From: Mycobacterium palustre
GTDB taxonomy: Bacteria > Actinomycetota > Actinomycetes > Mycobacteriales > Mycobacteriaceae
Direction: 5' to 3'
DNA length: 34,913 nt
Assembly: GCF_002101785.1 (NCBI RefSeq)
Contig: NZ_LQPJ01000131.1
Span: 1-34,913 of the forward strand
Within the stretch, counting starts at the first letter, position 1; each line of letters begins with the position of its first letter. The translations under genes and the position numbers were made by a program. Positions 24,253 through 32,785 of the stretch are shown one piece after another. The notes under the pieces are model-generated. The model ran no database searches, was not told the DNA's origin, and was given only the letters and a program-made list of their open reading frames with translations.

Positions 24253-25872
24253 TCAGATCCCGAGTTCTTGGTCGATCTGCGGCCAGTATTGGGGCCCGTC
24301 CGGCGTGAGGATGATCCAGTCGTGAATCTGCCCGTTGGCCAGCACGAAGTTGAAGTTGGCGTGCGCCATGTCGGCAAAGTTCTTCAGCACGAGCACGTCG
24401 GGCGACAGCGAGTCCAGGTTGCCCGAATAGACGTACGTTGGCGGAAGATCGTTCAGCGACCCGAACAGCGGGCTCACCTCGTAGTTGTTCTCGGGAAGGC
24501 CGCCCGCCCAGAGCTTGGCGAGCTGCTGTCCGGGGCCGACGGGAAGCAGCGGATCCTGAACGAACGCGATGTTCGGGTTCGTCATGCTGACGTCGAGCCA
24601 CGGGGACAGCAGCACCATCGACGACGGCCTCTGCAGACCGTTGGCCACCGCGTATTCGGCGGATGCCAACGCGAGGTTGCCGCCGGCGGAGTCGCCGATC
24701 ACGCTGACCCGCGACGTCGGATGGTCGACGATCAGCTGGTTGACGAAGCCGGCCATGCGGGGCACCACCGTGCCGGCGGTGCCGCCCTGCTGCAGCAGCG
24801 GGTAGATCGGCACCTCGAACGTCGCGCCGGTCTGGTAGGCCGTCACCGTGTAGTCGAGCCAGTGGAAGATCGACGGCGCGAAGATGAAGGCGCCCCCGTG
24901 CATGGCCACCACGTAGTTGCCCGACGGATGAGCCGGCGTGATCTGCACGACAGGCATTCCGCCGTACGTCGTGTACTGGACCGATTCGCCGAGCAGCAAC
25001 GTCAGCAACTGCGGCGGGGAGTTGCTGAGGAACGGGCCCAGCAGCGGATTGTTCCCCGTGAACAGCGACAGGAAAAACGAATTCGGGTTCTGGATTTGGC
25101 TGTCGAGCCCGGAGAACGCCAGGAACGGTTTGACCGGCAACAGCGCGGCTTCTTCGAGCCTGGTCGCCAGCGACGGTCCGCCGGTGTAGGTGCCCGTCTG
25201 CGACGCCGCGAACGGCGGCGCGGCCGGCGCCCCGAAGACCGTTCCGAACACGGTGTTGTACAGCCGCGTGAAGCCGTCGGCCGCCGCCGTCGGGAGCTGC
25301 TGGATCTCCTGCTCCACGACCGAGAGGCCCCCGGCGATCTCGCTCGGCAGATCCTGCAGCGCCAGCTCCCACTGCCCCAACTGCGCGACCGTCGCCGACG
25401 CGCTGGTGTGATAGCCGCCCATCACCGAGACGTCGTGGGCCCACATCTCCTCGTATTCGGCCTCGACGGCCGCGATGGCCGGCGCGAATTGGCCGAACAG
25501 GTTTCCGCTGACCAGCGCCCTCAGTTGGCTGCGGTTGGCGGTGACCGCCCCGGGGTCGACGATCGTTGCCAGCGCGTCCTCGAAGGCGGTGGCCGCCGCG
25601 CGGGCCTGGGCCGCCGACTGTTCGGCTTGCGTGGCCGCGCTTTGCAACCAGTTGACGTACCGGGCGGCCGCGCTCGTCATCGACGCCGACGACGGGCCTT
25701 GCCAGGCCTGGCCGGCGAGGTCTGACGTCACCGAGCCGAACGCGTTCACCGCGGAACTCAGCTCACTGCTGATCCCCGCCCAGGCCGCCGCCGCCTCCAG
25801 CATCGGCCCGGAACCGGGACCGTCGAGCAGCAGCAGCGAATTCACCTCGGGCGGCCACACCGCAAAGCTCAT
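24253..25872 (-). CDS. PPE-lipase fusion (PPE domain plus HSL-type alpha/beta hydrolase), 539 aa
   Basis: Residues 1-178 are a PPE domain: FAVWPPEVNS with PPE at 7-9, the WQG motif near 57-59, and the helical Ala-rich hairpins, a type VII secretion substrate. A linker (about 180-295) precedes an alpha/beta hydrolase of the hormone-sensitive-lipase class (about 300-539). It has oxyanion HGG (325-327), nucleophile S395 in GDSAGG, a candidate Asp 487 in SGNLDSLSPD, and His 517 in QIHDWI. The closest concept is LipY, which in M. tuberculosis has a PE domain and in M. marinum a PPE domain; LipY hydrolyses triacylglycerols at the cell surface after ESX-5 export. This protein probably is a surface or secreted esterase/lipase. 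Start ATG 25872 follows GGAGGGGAC. Confidence 0.88.
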   Translation of the reverse strand: MSFAVWPPEVNSLLLLDGPGSGPMLEAAAAWAGISSELSSAVNAFGSVTSDLAGQAWQGPSSASMTSAAARYVNWLQSAATQAEQSAAQARAAATAFEDALATIVDPGAVTANRSQLRALVSGNLFGQFAPAIAAVEAEYEEMWAHDVSVMGGYHTSASATVAQLGQWELALQDLPSEIAGGLSVVEQEIQQLPTAAADGFTRLYNTVFGTVFGAPAAPPFAASQTGTYTGGPSLATRLEEAALLPVKPFLAFSGLDSQIQNPNSFFLSLFTGNNPLLGPFLSNSPPQLLTLLLGESVQYTTYGGMPVVQITPAHPSGNYVVAMHGGAFIFAPSIFHWLDYTVTAYQTGATFEVPIYPLLQQGGTAGTVVPRMAGFVNQLIVDHPTSRVSVIGDSAGGNLALASAEYAVANGLQRPSSMVLLSPWLDVSMTNPNIAFVQDPLLPVGPGQQLAKLWAGGLPENNYEVSPLFGSLNDLPPTYVYSGNLDSLSPDVLVLKNFADMAHANFNFVLANGQIHDWIILTPDGPQYWPQIDQELGI

Positions 25873-26024
25873 ACCGCGTCCCCTCCACTCAGCCATTGAG
25901 CAGCGCCATTCCCGAACGTATACAAGGGTCACCGCCGAGCGGAAGAGCCTCTTAGCGATTCGCGCTAACGGTCCGGACAGATAATGACCACCCGCCGTTA
26001 TCCAGACGTTGCGTCGACAACGGC

Positions 26025-26052
26025 GTGTGCGCGGAGCGACCTTGGCGCACAC
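26025..26052. promoter_or_regulatory. Inverted repeat upstream of the PPE-lipase gene
   Basis: Perfect 8-bp arms GTGTGCGC (26025-26032) and GCGCACAC (26045-26052) with a 12-nt spacer. It lies about 150 bp upstream of the PPE-lipase ATG and downstream of the DUF732 stop (26156), so it may be the DUF732 terminator or a regulatory site. No U-tract follows. Confidence 0.4.
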
Positions 26053-26155
26053 CAGGCATGATTGACTCATGCTCTTCGAGATCGCGAGACTGCTTGTGGT
26101 CGTGCGGAATCGAGCCCGCGGACTGCGCCGACGGCCTCACAACTGAGGCAACTAC

Positions 26156-26449
26156 CTACGGCTGCTCCTGCGCGGCACACTTGACGATCACCGCCGCGAA
26201 GTGCGGGTCGAAGCCCATCTGCTGTAGCTTCCCGGCTTCGGAGGCGGGTGAAGCGCCCGCCTTGAGATCCATCACGACCTGCCGCGCGAGCTGCATGCTC
26301 TGCGAATCGGGTTCCGACAACGGGACCTGCGCGACGCTTCCCACGCAGCGGCTGTAGCCGCTGAGATCGGCGTGGGCCCGGGGCGTCTGGCCCATGAATG
26401 CCACCGCGATGGCCGCGCCAACGGCCGCGGCGACATACGTGAAACGCAT
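26156..26449 (-). CDS. Secreted DUF732 protein, 97 aa
   Basis: A signal peptide (about 1-27) ends in PRAHA-DLSG. The mature part has the DUF732 layout: a first Cys in YSRCVGS, a helix, and the second Cys near the end (VIVKCAAQ), which probably form one disulfide, with GFDPHFAAVIV matching the common final helix. Function of the family is unknown. Transcribed away from gabD2; starts about 200 bp from it. Confidence 0.85.
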   Translation of the reverse strand: MRFTYVAAAVGAAIAVAFMGQTPRAHADLSGYSRCVGSVAQVPLSEPDSQSMQLARQVVMDLKAGASPASEAGKLQQMGFDPHFAAVIVKCAAQEQP

Positions 26450-26651
26450 CTTCGCATCGTATCGCCGAGTGTCCCGGACGTGAAGGGTCGCCAGAATCGC
26501 CCTGCGGCCCGACGATTTGTGTTGCGGCGCAACGCTTTACCGCGTTTTGTAGGCGAGGCGGGCGAACTGCTACCACGAACGCTCCGGGGCCATCACGACC
26601 AGACCGATAGGCTGGCGCTTTGGACGATCGCGTTTTTCGAGGGGTAACGCC

Positions 26652-28208
26652 ATGCCTGCACCGTCAACTGAGGTCTTCGACCGCTTGCGCCAGCTGGTCG
26701 CGATCAAGGACACCGCCGCGCGCGAGGCCAAGGCGATCGACGAAGTCTTCACCGGCAGGCCGTTGACCTCCATCCCCGTCGGCACCGCGGTCGACGTCGA
26801 GGCCGCTTTCGCCGGGGCGCGCACCGCCCAGGCCGACTGGGCGAGCCGCCCGGTCAGCGAGCGCGTCGAGGTCATCCGCCGCTACCGCGACCTCGTCGTC
26901 GAAAACCGCGAGTTCCTCATGGACCTGCTGCAGGCGGAGGCCGGCAAGGCCCGGTGGGCCGCGCAGGAGGAGATCATCGACCTGATGGCCAACGCGAACT
27001 ACTACGTGCGCGTGGCCGCCGATCTGCTCAAACCGCGCACGGTGCAGGCCCTCCTCCCGGCGATCGGCAAGACCACGGTCGGCTACCAACCCAAGGGCGT
27101 GGTCGGGGTGATCTCGCCGTGGAACTACCCGATGACGCTGACGGCGTCGGATTCGGTGCCGGCGCTGATCGCGGGTAACGCGGTGGTGCTCAAGCCGGAC
27201 AGCCAGACGCCGTACTGCGCGCTGGCGTGCGCCGAGCTGCTGTACCGGGCCGGCCTACCGCGAGCGCTGTACGCGATCGTCCCCGGTCCGGGCTCGGTGG
27301 TCGGCACGGCCATCATCGACCACTGCGACTACCTCATGTTCACCGGCTCCACCGCCACCGGTCGGCAGCTCGCCGAGCGGTGCGGCCGCCGGCTGATCGG
27401 GTTCTCCGCCGAGCTCGGCGGCAAGAACGCGATGATCGTTACCCGCGGGGCCAACCTCGACAAGACCGCCAAGGCGGCCACCCGCGCGTGCTTTTCGAAC
27501 GCGGGCCAGCTGTGCATCTCGATCGAGCGGATCTACGTCGAAAAGGACGTCGCCGACGAGTTCACAAGCAAGTTCGGTGCCGCGGTGCGCAACCTGAAAT
27601 TGGGTGCGGCCTACGACTTCTCGGTCGACATGGGCAGCCTGATCTCGGCGGGGCAGCTGGAAACGGTGACCGACCACGTCGACGACGCGAAAGCCAAGGG
27701 CGCCAAGGTGATTGCGGGCGGCAACGCGCGGCCCGACGTCGGCCCGTTGTTTTACGAGCCGACGGTGCTCACCGACGTCACGCCGGAGATGAAATGCGCG
27801 GCCAACGAGACGTTCGGGCCGGTGGTGTCGATCTACCCCGTCGCCGACGTGGACGAGGCCGTCGAGGAGGCCAACGACACCGAGTACGGGCTCAACGCCA
27901 GCGTTTTCGCCGGTTCGGCCGCCGAGGGCGAGCAGATCGCCGCGCGGTTGCGGTCGGGCACGGTGAACGTCAACGAGGGGTACGCGTTCGCGTGGGGCAG
28001 CCTCGCCGCGCCGATGGGCGGGATGGGCCAGTCGGGCGTCGGCCGCCGGCACGGGCCCGAGGGGCTGCTGAAGTACACCGAATCCCAGACCATCGCGGCG
28101 GCCCGAGTGTTCAATCTCGATCCGCCCCTTGGTGTTCCGGCAACGCTGTGGCAGAAGTCGCTGTTGCCGATCGTGCGCACGGTGATGAAGATTCCCGGAC
28201 GGAAGTGA
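26652..28208 (+). CDS. gabD2: Succinate-semialdehyde dehydrogenase GabD2, 518 aa
   Basis: An aldehyde dehydrogenase nearly colinear with M. tuberculosis Rv1731 (518 residues). NAD(P)-binding and catalytic motifs are present: SPWNYP (N158), FTGS (230-233), general base E254 in SAELGGKN, nucleophile C288 in NAGQLCIS. It oxidises succinate semialdehyde to succinate with NADP, linking GABA or glutamate-derived carbon to the TCA cycle. It is cytosolic. ATG 26652 follows a GAGGGGTAACGCC ribosome site. It ends 3 bp before the convergent MurNAc kinase-etherase gene stop. Its regulation is not evident. Confidence 0.95.
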   Translation: MPAPSTEVFDRLRQLVAIKDTAAREAKAIDEVFTGRPLTSIPVGTAVDVEAAFAGARTAQADWASRPVSERVEVIRRYRDLVVENREFLMDLLQAEAGKARWAAQEEIIDLMANANYYVRVAADLLKPRTVQALLPAIGKTTVGYQPKGVVGVISPWNYPMTLTASDSVPALIAGNAVVLKPDSQTPYCALACAELLYRAGLPRALYAIVPGPGSVVGTAIIDHCDYLMFTGSTATGRQLAERCGRRLIGFSAELGGKNAMIVTRGANLDKTAKAATRACFSNAGQLCISIERIYVEKDVADEFTSKFGAAVRNLKLGAAYDFSVDMGSLISAGQLETVTDHVDDAKAKGAKVIAGGNARPDVGPLFYEPTVLTDVTPEMKCAANETFGPVVSIYPVADVDEAVEEANDTEYGLNASVFAGSAAEGEQIAARLRSGTVNVNEGYAFAWGSLAAPMGGMGQSGVGRRHGPEGLLKYTESQTIAAARVFNLDPPLGVPATLWQKSLLPIVRTVMKIPGRK

Positions 28209-28211
28209 CGT

Positions 28212-29918
28212 TCAGGTCCGCCGCAGCGCGGCTCGGACGCGGCCTTCGGCCCGCTCGAGCCTGACGGCGGCCTCGGCCGCGTCGACGCCCGCCAGCAGCG
28301 CGACGATCGCCGTCTTGGCGTGACCACCGGCGGCGGCCAGCGCGGCGGCGGCGGTGTCCTCGTCGACGCCCGCGGCGTCGCGCACGATCCGCACCGCGCG
28401 GCGGCGCAGCTTCGCGTTGGTCGCGCGCACGTCGACCATCCGCGGCCCGTAGGCCTTGCCGAGCGCGATCATCACGCTCGTCGAGAGCACGTTGAGGACC
28501 ACCTTCTGGGACGTGCCCGCGGTCAGCCGCGTGGAGCCGGCGAGCACCTCCGGGCCGGTCAGCAGCTCGATCATGATGTCGGCTTGGGCCTCGCTTCGCG
28601 GGTTATTGACGATCGCGACGGTGAGCGCACCGGCCGCACGCGCATGATCAAGTGCCCCAAGCACATACGGTGTGCGACCCGAGGCCGTGATCCCGACGAG
28701 CGCGTCGGCGGCGGTCAGGTCGGCGAGGTCGGCCGGATCGAACGCGTCCTCGGCGCCCTCGATCGCCTCGGTGAGCGCGGCCGGCCCGCCGGCGATGACG
28801 CCGCGCACCACGTCGGTGCCGAAGGTCGGACGGCACTCGGCCGCGTCGAGCACGCCGAGCCGCCCCGGCGTTCCCGCGCCCGCGTAGACCAGGCGGCCGC
28901 CGCGCTCGAGCCGCGCGGCGATGGCCTCGGCCGCCGCGGTGATGCGCGGGACCGCCGCGGCGACCGCCGCGTGCGCCTGCCCCTCGGCGGCGACGAGCAG
29001 CGCGACGACCTCGCCGATCGGCCGCGTATCGAGGTCGTCGAGGCCGGGTCGGACCGCCTCGGTGGCCAGCGCGTCGAGGTTGTCCTTGACCGCTGCCTGG
29101 ACCCGGATCACGTGCGGCTCGTGGATGGGGCCGAGCCGCAGCGCGCCGTCGAGGGCGTCCCCGGCGGGCTCGACGAGGTCCAGGTGCCCGGCCAGTGCGT
29201 CCGCGCCCGCGAGGCCGCCGACCATCGCCACCGGTCCACCCCCGACCGCGCCGACGGTCGCGGCGAGCGCCTCGGCGGCGGCCGTGACGATGGCCCGGGC
29301 CACCGAATCGTCTTGTGCGGCCAGAACATTGGAAGCAAAGGACGCGAGTTCGCCTGGACCGGTGAGCTGCGCGGGCCAGGTCTCCGGCGGGCCGAATCGC
29401 GATCGCGCGGCGTCGAGCAGCGCGGTGGACGGGCCGCGGCCGTCGTGGGCGCGCAATGCGGCGCGCAGCCCGGCGGCGCCGATCCAGGCGCCACCGCCCT
29501 CGTCGCCGAGCCACGCTCCCCAGCCGTCGGCCCTGCGCAGCGAGCCGTCCGCGTCGATCGCCAGCGCGACGACGCCGGTGCCGGCGATCAGCACGACGCC
29601 CGGCTTTCCTTGGAACGCGCCCGCGTGTGCGATCACGGCGTCGCTGGTCACCGCGACGCGCCTTACTGCCAGCCCGGTCAGGAGCGCCTCCCCCAGCGCC
29701 CGCGCCGCGTGCGGCGCCGCTTCCGCCCCGGCGGCGCCGACGATCGCCTCGTCGACCGGCCCGAGATCGGTTGCGACGGCGAGGATTGCGGCCAGCGCGT
29801 GCTGGACGCCGCCTGGCGTCGCGAGCCCCGGCGCACCGGGTCCGTGCGCCCTGCGGGGGCCCGCCGCTGCGCGGCAGCGCGTCTTGCCCAGGTCGACGGC
29901 GAGGATCACCGCACCCAT
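28212..29918 (-). CDS. murQ: Fused MurNAc kinase (BadF/BadG type) and MurNAc-6-phosphate etherase MurQ, 568 aa
   Basis: Residues 1-285 are a BadF/BadG/BcrA-type sugar kinase: LAVDLGKT phosphate loop, IAGTGVVALA, and the GWGAWLGDEGGGAWIG motif. Residues about 286-568 are MurQ: YAGAGTPGRLGVLDAAECRPTFG, GITASGRTPYV, LTGPEVLAGSTRL and MVDVRATNAKLRRRAVRIV. The two catalytic glutamates of E. coli MurQ (83 and 114) correspond to E361 and E390. The loop usually reading GTSGRLG has Pro in place of Ser (P351). The fusion would phosphorylate free MurNAc and then cleave the lactyl ether to give GlcNAc-6-phosphate, recycling wall sugar. Start ATG 29918. It lies 59 bp downstream of the epimerase gene on the same strand. 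Confidence 0.92.
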   Translation of the reverse strand: MGAVILAVDLGKTRCRAAAGPRRAHGPGAPGLATPGGVQHALAAILAVATDLGPVDEAIVGAAGAEAAPHAARALGEALLTGLAVRRVAVTSDAVIAHAGAFQGKPGVVLIAGTGVVALAIDADGSLRRADGWGAWLGDEGGGAWIGAAGLRAALRAHDGRGPSTALLDAARSRFGPPETWPAQLTGPGELASFASNVLAAQDDSVARAIVTAAAEALAATVGAVGGGPVAMVGGLAGADALAGHLDLVEPAGDALDGALRLGPIHEPHVIRVQAAVKDNLDALATEAVRPGLDDLDTRPIGEVVALLVAAEGQAHAAVAAAVPRITAAAEAIAARLERGGRLVYAGAGTPGRLGVLDAAECRPTFGTDVVRGVIAGGPAALTEAIEGAEDAFDPADLADLTAADALVGITASGRTPYVLGALDHARAAGALTVAIVNNPRSEAQADIMIELLTGPEVLAGSTRLTAGTSQKVVLNVLSTSVMIALGKAYGPRMVDVRATNAKLRRRAVRIVRDAAGVDEDTAAAALAAAGGHAKTAIVALLAGVDAAEAAVRLERAEGRVRAALRRT

Positions 29919-29977
29919 CCTTCCCGACGTTGGTTCATTCGTTCAGCCCGGCTGTATCGCCCCGCCCGTCTTGGTGC

Positions 29978-31141
29978 CTATCGAGTGCCGAAGGCGAAAA
30001 CCGTTGTCGATTGGTAGGTCTGACCCGGGTTGAGGGTGGTGGTCGGGAAGTTCGGGTGATTCGGCGAATCCGGGTAGTGCTGGGTCTCCATCGTGAATCC
30101 CGCGCCCTGCCGGTAGGCGTGCCCGCTGGTGCCCGCGAACGCCCCGTTGAGGAAGTTGGCGGTGTAGAACTGCACGCCGGCTTCGGTAGTGGAGACGGTC
30201 AGGGTGCGACCGGTCTGCGGATCCACCGCCCTGGCCGCCTGGACCAGGCCGGTAGCGGCGCCGCGGTTGATCACCCAGTTGTGGTCGTAGCCGTGGGCCA
30301 GCAGCAGCTGCGGATCGTTCGCGGCGATATGCGCGCCGATCGCCGTCGGTGAGGTGAAGTCGAAGGGTGTGCCCTGCACCGGGGCGATCTGCCCGGTCGG
30401 AATCTGGGTGGCGTCGGTCGGGGTGTAGTTGTCGGCGTTGATGGTGAGCTCGTGGTCGTAGACGTCGAGCGTGTGCTCACCGGCCAGGTTGAAGTAGCTG
30501 TGATTGGTCAGGTTGATCACGGTGGGCGCGTCGGTGGTCGCGTGGTAGTCGATGCGCAGTTCGTTGTTTTGGCCGACGGTGTAGGTGACGGTGGTCGTCA
30601 GCGTCCCAGGGAAGCCCATTTCGCTTGCGGCACTGACGTATTGGAGCTTGAGGCTGACGCTGTCACTGCCGTTTTGCGGGGTGGCCCGCCAGGTTTTCGT
30701 GTCGAAGCCTTCGGTGCCGCCGTGCAGGCTGTTGCCGTTGTTGTTGACCGGCACGTGATACTCGGTGCCGTTCAACGCGAACGTTCCCTTGGCGATCCGG
30801 TTGGCGTAGCGGCCCACGATCGCGCCGAAGTAGGTTTTGGCGGCGCCGGTGTTACTCAAATAGCCCTCGAGCGTCGGGAATCCGAGCACCACATTCTCGA
30901 CGCGTCCGGTGCGGTCGGGGACCTCGATCGACTGGACGATGCCGCCGTAGGTCAGGATCCGCACGCGCATGCCGTGCCCACTGCTGAGCGTGTAGCGGCT
31001 GACCGGCGTCCCGGCCGCCTGGCCGAACGGCTCGCTGGTGATCGACGGCGCTGGGGGTGTTTTCGTCGTGGCGCCGCCGCATGCCGCCACGGTCGCCACG
31101 CCGGCGATGGCGAGCGTTCGACGTAAGGCCCTGCCGCACAC
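29978..31141 (-). CDS. Aldose 1-epimerase-like lipoprotein, 387 aa
   Basis: The first 21 residues form a lipoprotein signal with lipobox VAAC (Cys21), so the enzyme would sit on the outer face of the membrane. The rest is a full galactose-mutarotase fold: TYGGIVQS, GRYANRIAKG, catalytic His140 in NSLHGG, His214 in TNHSYFNL, and catalytic Glu320 in TTEAGVQFYT. It interconverts alpha and beta anomers of hexoses such as galactose or glucose. GTG 31141 is used; it starts 6 bp after the hydrolase stop, so the two genes are cotranscribed. The exported location is unusual for GalM-type enzymes but seen in actinobacterial relatives. Confidence 0.9.
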   Translation of the reverse strand: MCGRALRRTLAIAGVATVAACGGATTKTPPAPSITSEPFGQAAGTPVSRYTLSSGHGMRVRILTYGGIVQSIEVPDRTGRVENVVLGFPTLEGYLSNTGAAKTYFGAIVGRYANRIAKGTFALNGTEYHVPVNNNGNSLHGGTEGFDTKTWRATPQNGSDSVSLKLQYVSAASEMGFPGTLTTTVTYTVGQNNELRIDYHATTDAPTVINLTNHSYFNLAGEHTLDVYDHELTINADNYTPTDATQIPTGQIAPVQGTPFDFTSPTAIGAHIAANDPQLLLAHGYDHNWVINRGAATGLVQAARAVDPQTGRTLTVSTTEAGVQFYTANFLNGAFAGTSGHAYRQGAGFTMETQHYPDSPNHPNFPTTTLNPGQTYQSTTVFAFGTR

Positions 31142-31147
31142 GGAAGT

Positions 31148-32056
31148 TCAGCCGGCGAGGCGGTCGATGTGGGCGAGGAAGTGCCTCAAGACCGCGTCGG
31201 GGGCCTCGAGCTGCGGCCAGTGCCCGATGTCGTCGGCGAGCATCAGCACATCGGGGTCCGGTATCACCTCGGCATAGCGGCGCGCCATGTGGGCACCGGA
31301 GTTGGGATCGATCGGCCCGTCGATCAGCCGCATCGGAACCGCGGTCTGCCGCATGGCGCGGACCCACCGATTGCGGTGGGTGTAGCGGTCGTTGATGAAC
31401 CGGCCGACCTTGTGCAGCACCCGCCGGCCGTCGTTGTAGTCCAGGATTTGGTTGAAGACGTCCATCATGTGCCGGGTGGGCTTGGTGTTGGGACCGAACA
31501 TCTCGCGCAGCGTGGGTTCGAGCAGCCGGCGGGACAGCGGGCTGTCCTGGACATGGCTGAGGGCGTCGCCCAGCGGGGTTTGCGACATCAATTTCTGCGC
31601 GGCCCGTGGCGTGTAGGCCTCGATGAACATGCCGCCGTTGAGCCAGGTGATCGAGTCGATGCGCCATTCGCCGTAGGCCTGTTGGCCGAACTCGCGACGG
31701 GCCAACAGTTCCTGGCCCACCGAATCGCCGATGTCGTGGGCCAGAATGTGCGCGTTGTGGATGTCCAGGTGCGCCAGCAGCGCTTCGTGCATGTCGGCGT
31801 GGTCCGTGACCGAGTATTGATAGGCCACCGGCTTGGCGGAGAATCCCATGCCCATCATGTCCGGGGCGATGACGGTGAACCGTTGCGTCAAGTTTGGCCA
31901 GATCGGCGCCCAGTCAAAGGAATTGAACGGATAACCATGGATCAACAGCAGCGGCGGGCCGCTGCCCTCGACGCGGTAGAAGATGTCGAAGCCGAGGTAG
32001 TCGAAGTACTCCCCCGAGTCCAGCCAGCGTTGCAGTTCAGCGTCCATGGCGCTCAT
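31148..32056 (-). CDS. MEST/haloalkane-dehalogenase-like alpha/beta hydrolase, 302 aa
   Basis: An alpha/beta hydrolase with oxyanion motif HGYP (40-43), an Asp in the nucleophile-elbow region (AHDIGDSVGQELL, D108 in place of Ser), an acidic residue at D250 (GPIDPNSG), and His279 in DDIGHWPQLE. HDIGDxxGQELL resembles the MEST/PEG1 and haloalkane-dehalogenase/epoxide-hydrolase branch, where Asp is the nucleophile. No signal peptide. The substrate is unknown. ATG 32056 is preferred over an internal ATG at 32047. The gene is first of a hydrolase-epimerase-murQ run on the minus strand. Confidence 0.85.
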   Translation of the reverse strand: MSAMDAELQRWLDSGEYFDYLGFDIFYRVEGSGPPLLLIHGYPFNSFDWAPIWPNLTQRFTVIAPDMMGMGFSAKPVAYQYSVTDHADMHEALLAHLDIHNAHILAHDIGDSVGQELLARREFGQQAYGEWRIDSITWLNGGMFIEAYTPRAAQKLMSQTPLGDALSHVQDSPLSRRLLEPTLREMFGPNTKPTRHMMDVFNQILDYNDGRRVLHKVGRFINDRYTHRNRWVRAMRQTAVPMRLIDGPIDPNSGAHMARRYAEVIPDPDVLMLADDIGHWPQLEAPDAVLRHFLAHIDRLAG

Positions 32057-32095
32057 TCTGCTTGAGCGCTGGGGGGCGTGGCCCGGCAGTCCGGC

Positions 32096-32311
32096 TCAGG
32101 CGGTGCGGCGATGCGTGTTGGTCGACCAGAGGTGGCCGCAGTCCGAGCACTGCAGGTGCACCAGCGTCCCCTCGTTGCTCAGCAGGTACTGCCAGTGGGT
32201 GGCGCAGTTTCGCCGGTCGCGGCAGTCACCGCATTCGGCGCGGTGATCGCAGCGCGGGCAGGGCAGCCACGCCCGGCGGCTGCGGTCGGCGGTGGGATCA
32301 ATCGGTAACAC
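32096..32311 (-). CDS. Small zinc-ribbon protein, 71 aa
   Basis: A tiny basic protein with seven cysteines: C18 and C21 (CPRC), C27 and C30 (CGDC), C36, and C55 and C58 (QCSDCGHLW). The pairs CxxC fit one or two zinc-binding knuckles. It begins with GTG 32311, inside the last codons of the upstream small gene (14-bp overlap), so the two are translationally coupled. It may bind nucleic acid or protein; no family was recognised. The stop is TGA at 32098-32096. Confidence 0.7.
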   Translation of the reverse strand: MLPIDPTADRSRRAWLPCPRCDHRAECGDCRDRRNCATHWQYLLSNEGTLVHLQCSDCGHLWSTNTHRRTA

Positions 32312-32528
32312 GATCCGCCGTCCGGCTGGGCAGGACGCCGGCGCGGATTAGCTCGTCGTAGATCCGCTGCTGCTCGGCGTCCAGATTCGAGTAGAGCATG
32401 TCGTGGGCCGTCTGCTCCTCGGCCAGGACCGCCAGTGGGTCCCAATCGTCGCCTATCGCTTCGAGCACCGCGCTGCGCCGGCGAGCCTCGTCGACGGTCA
32501 GGTCATAGGCAAAGTCGAGGTTGGCCAT
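32298..32528 (-). CDS. Small acidic DUF6400-type protein, 76 aa
   Basis: A short helical acidic protein: DFAYDLTVDEARRRSAVLEAIG, then DWDPLAVLAEEQ and DAEQQRIYDELIRAGVLP. I associate this pattern with DUF6400-type small actinobacterial proteins, from memory and not by search. No signal or membrane segment. It overlaps the start of the zinc-ribbon gene by 14 bp. Start ATG 32528 has GGGAGCG upstream. Function unknown. Confidence 0.7.
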   Translation of the reverse strand: MANLDFAYDLTVDEARRRSAVLEAIGDDWDPLAVLAEEQTAHDMLYSNLDAEQQRIYDELIRAGVLPSRTADRVTD

Positions 32529-32785
32529 CGCGCTCCCAGCCGTTAGCTACATAAACGAACGGCCAGGATGCCTCATTGGCGCTGCTCAGCCTATGGCGGG
32601 CGTCACGTTTTTCGGCTGACGTTGGTCACATACGGCGAGCAGCGCCCCCGGATTGCGCCGATTTTCGGTTGGTCGTCCTTCGGTCCTACGCGGTCCCACT
32701 CAGGCATCTACTCGCCTTAAGGCGCTGAGCCGGCTACTAGCGACCCGGTGGCCATTCCAGCGAGCCGTCACAGTCACACTGCATT

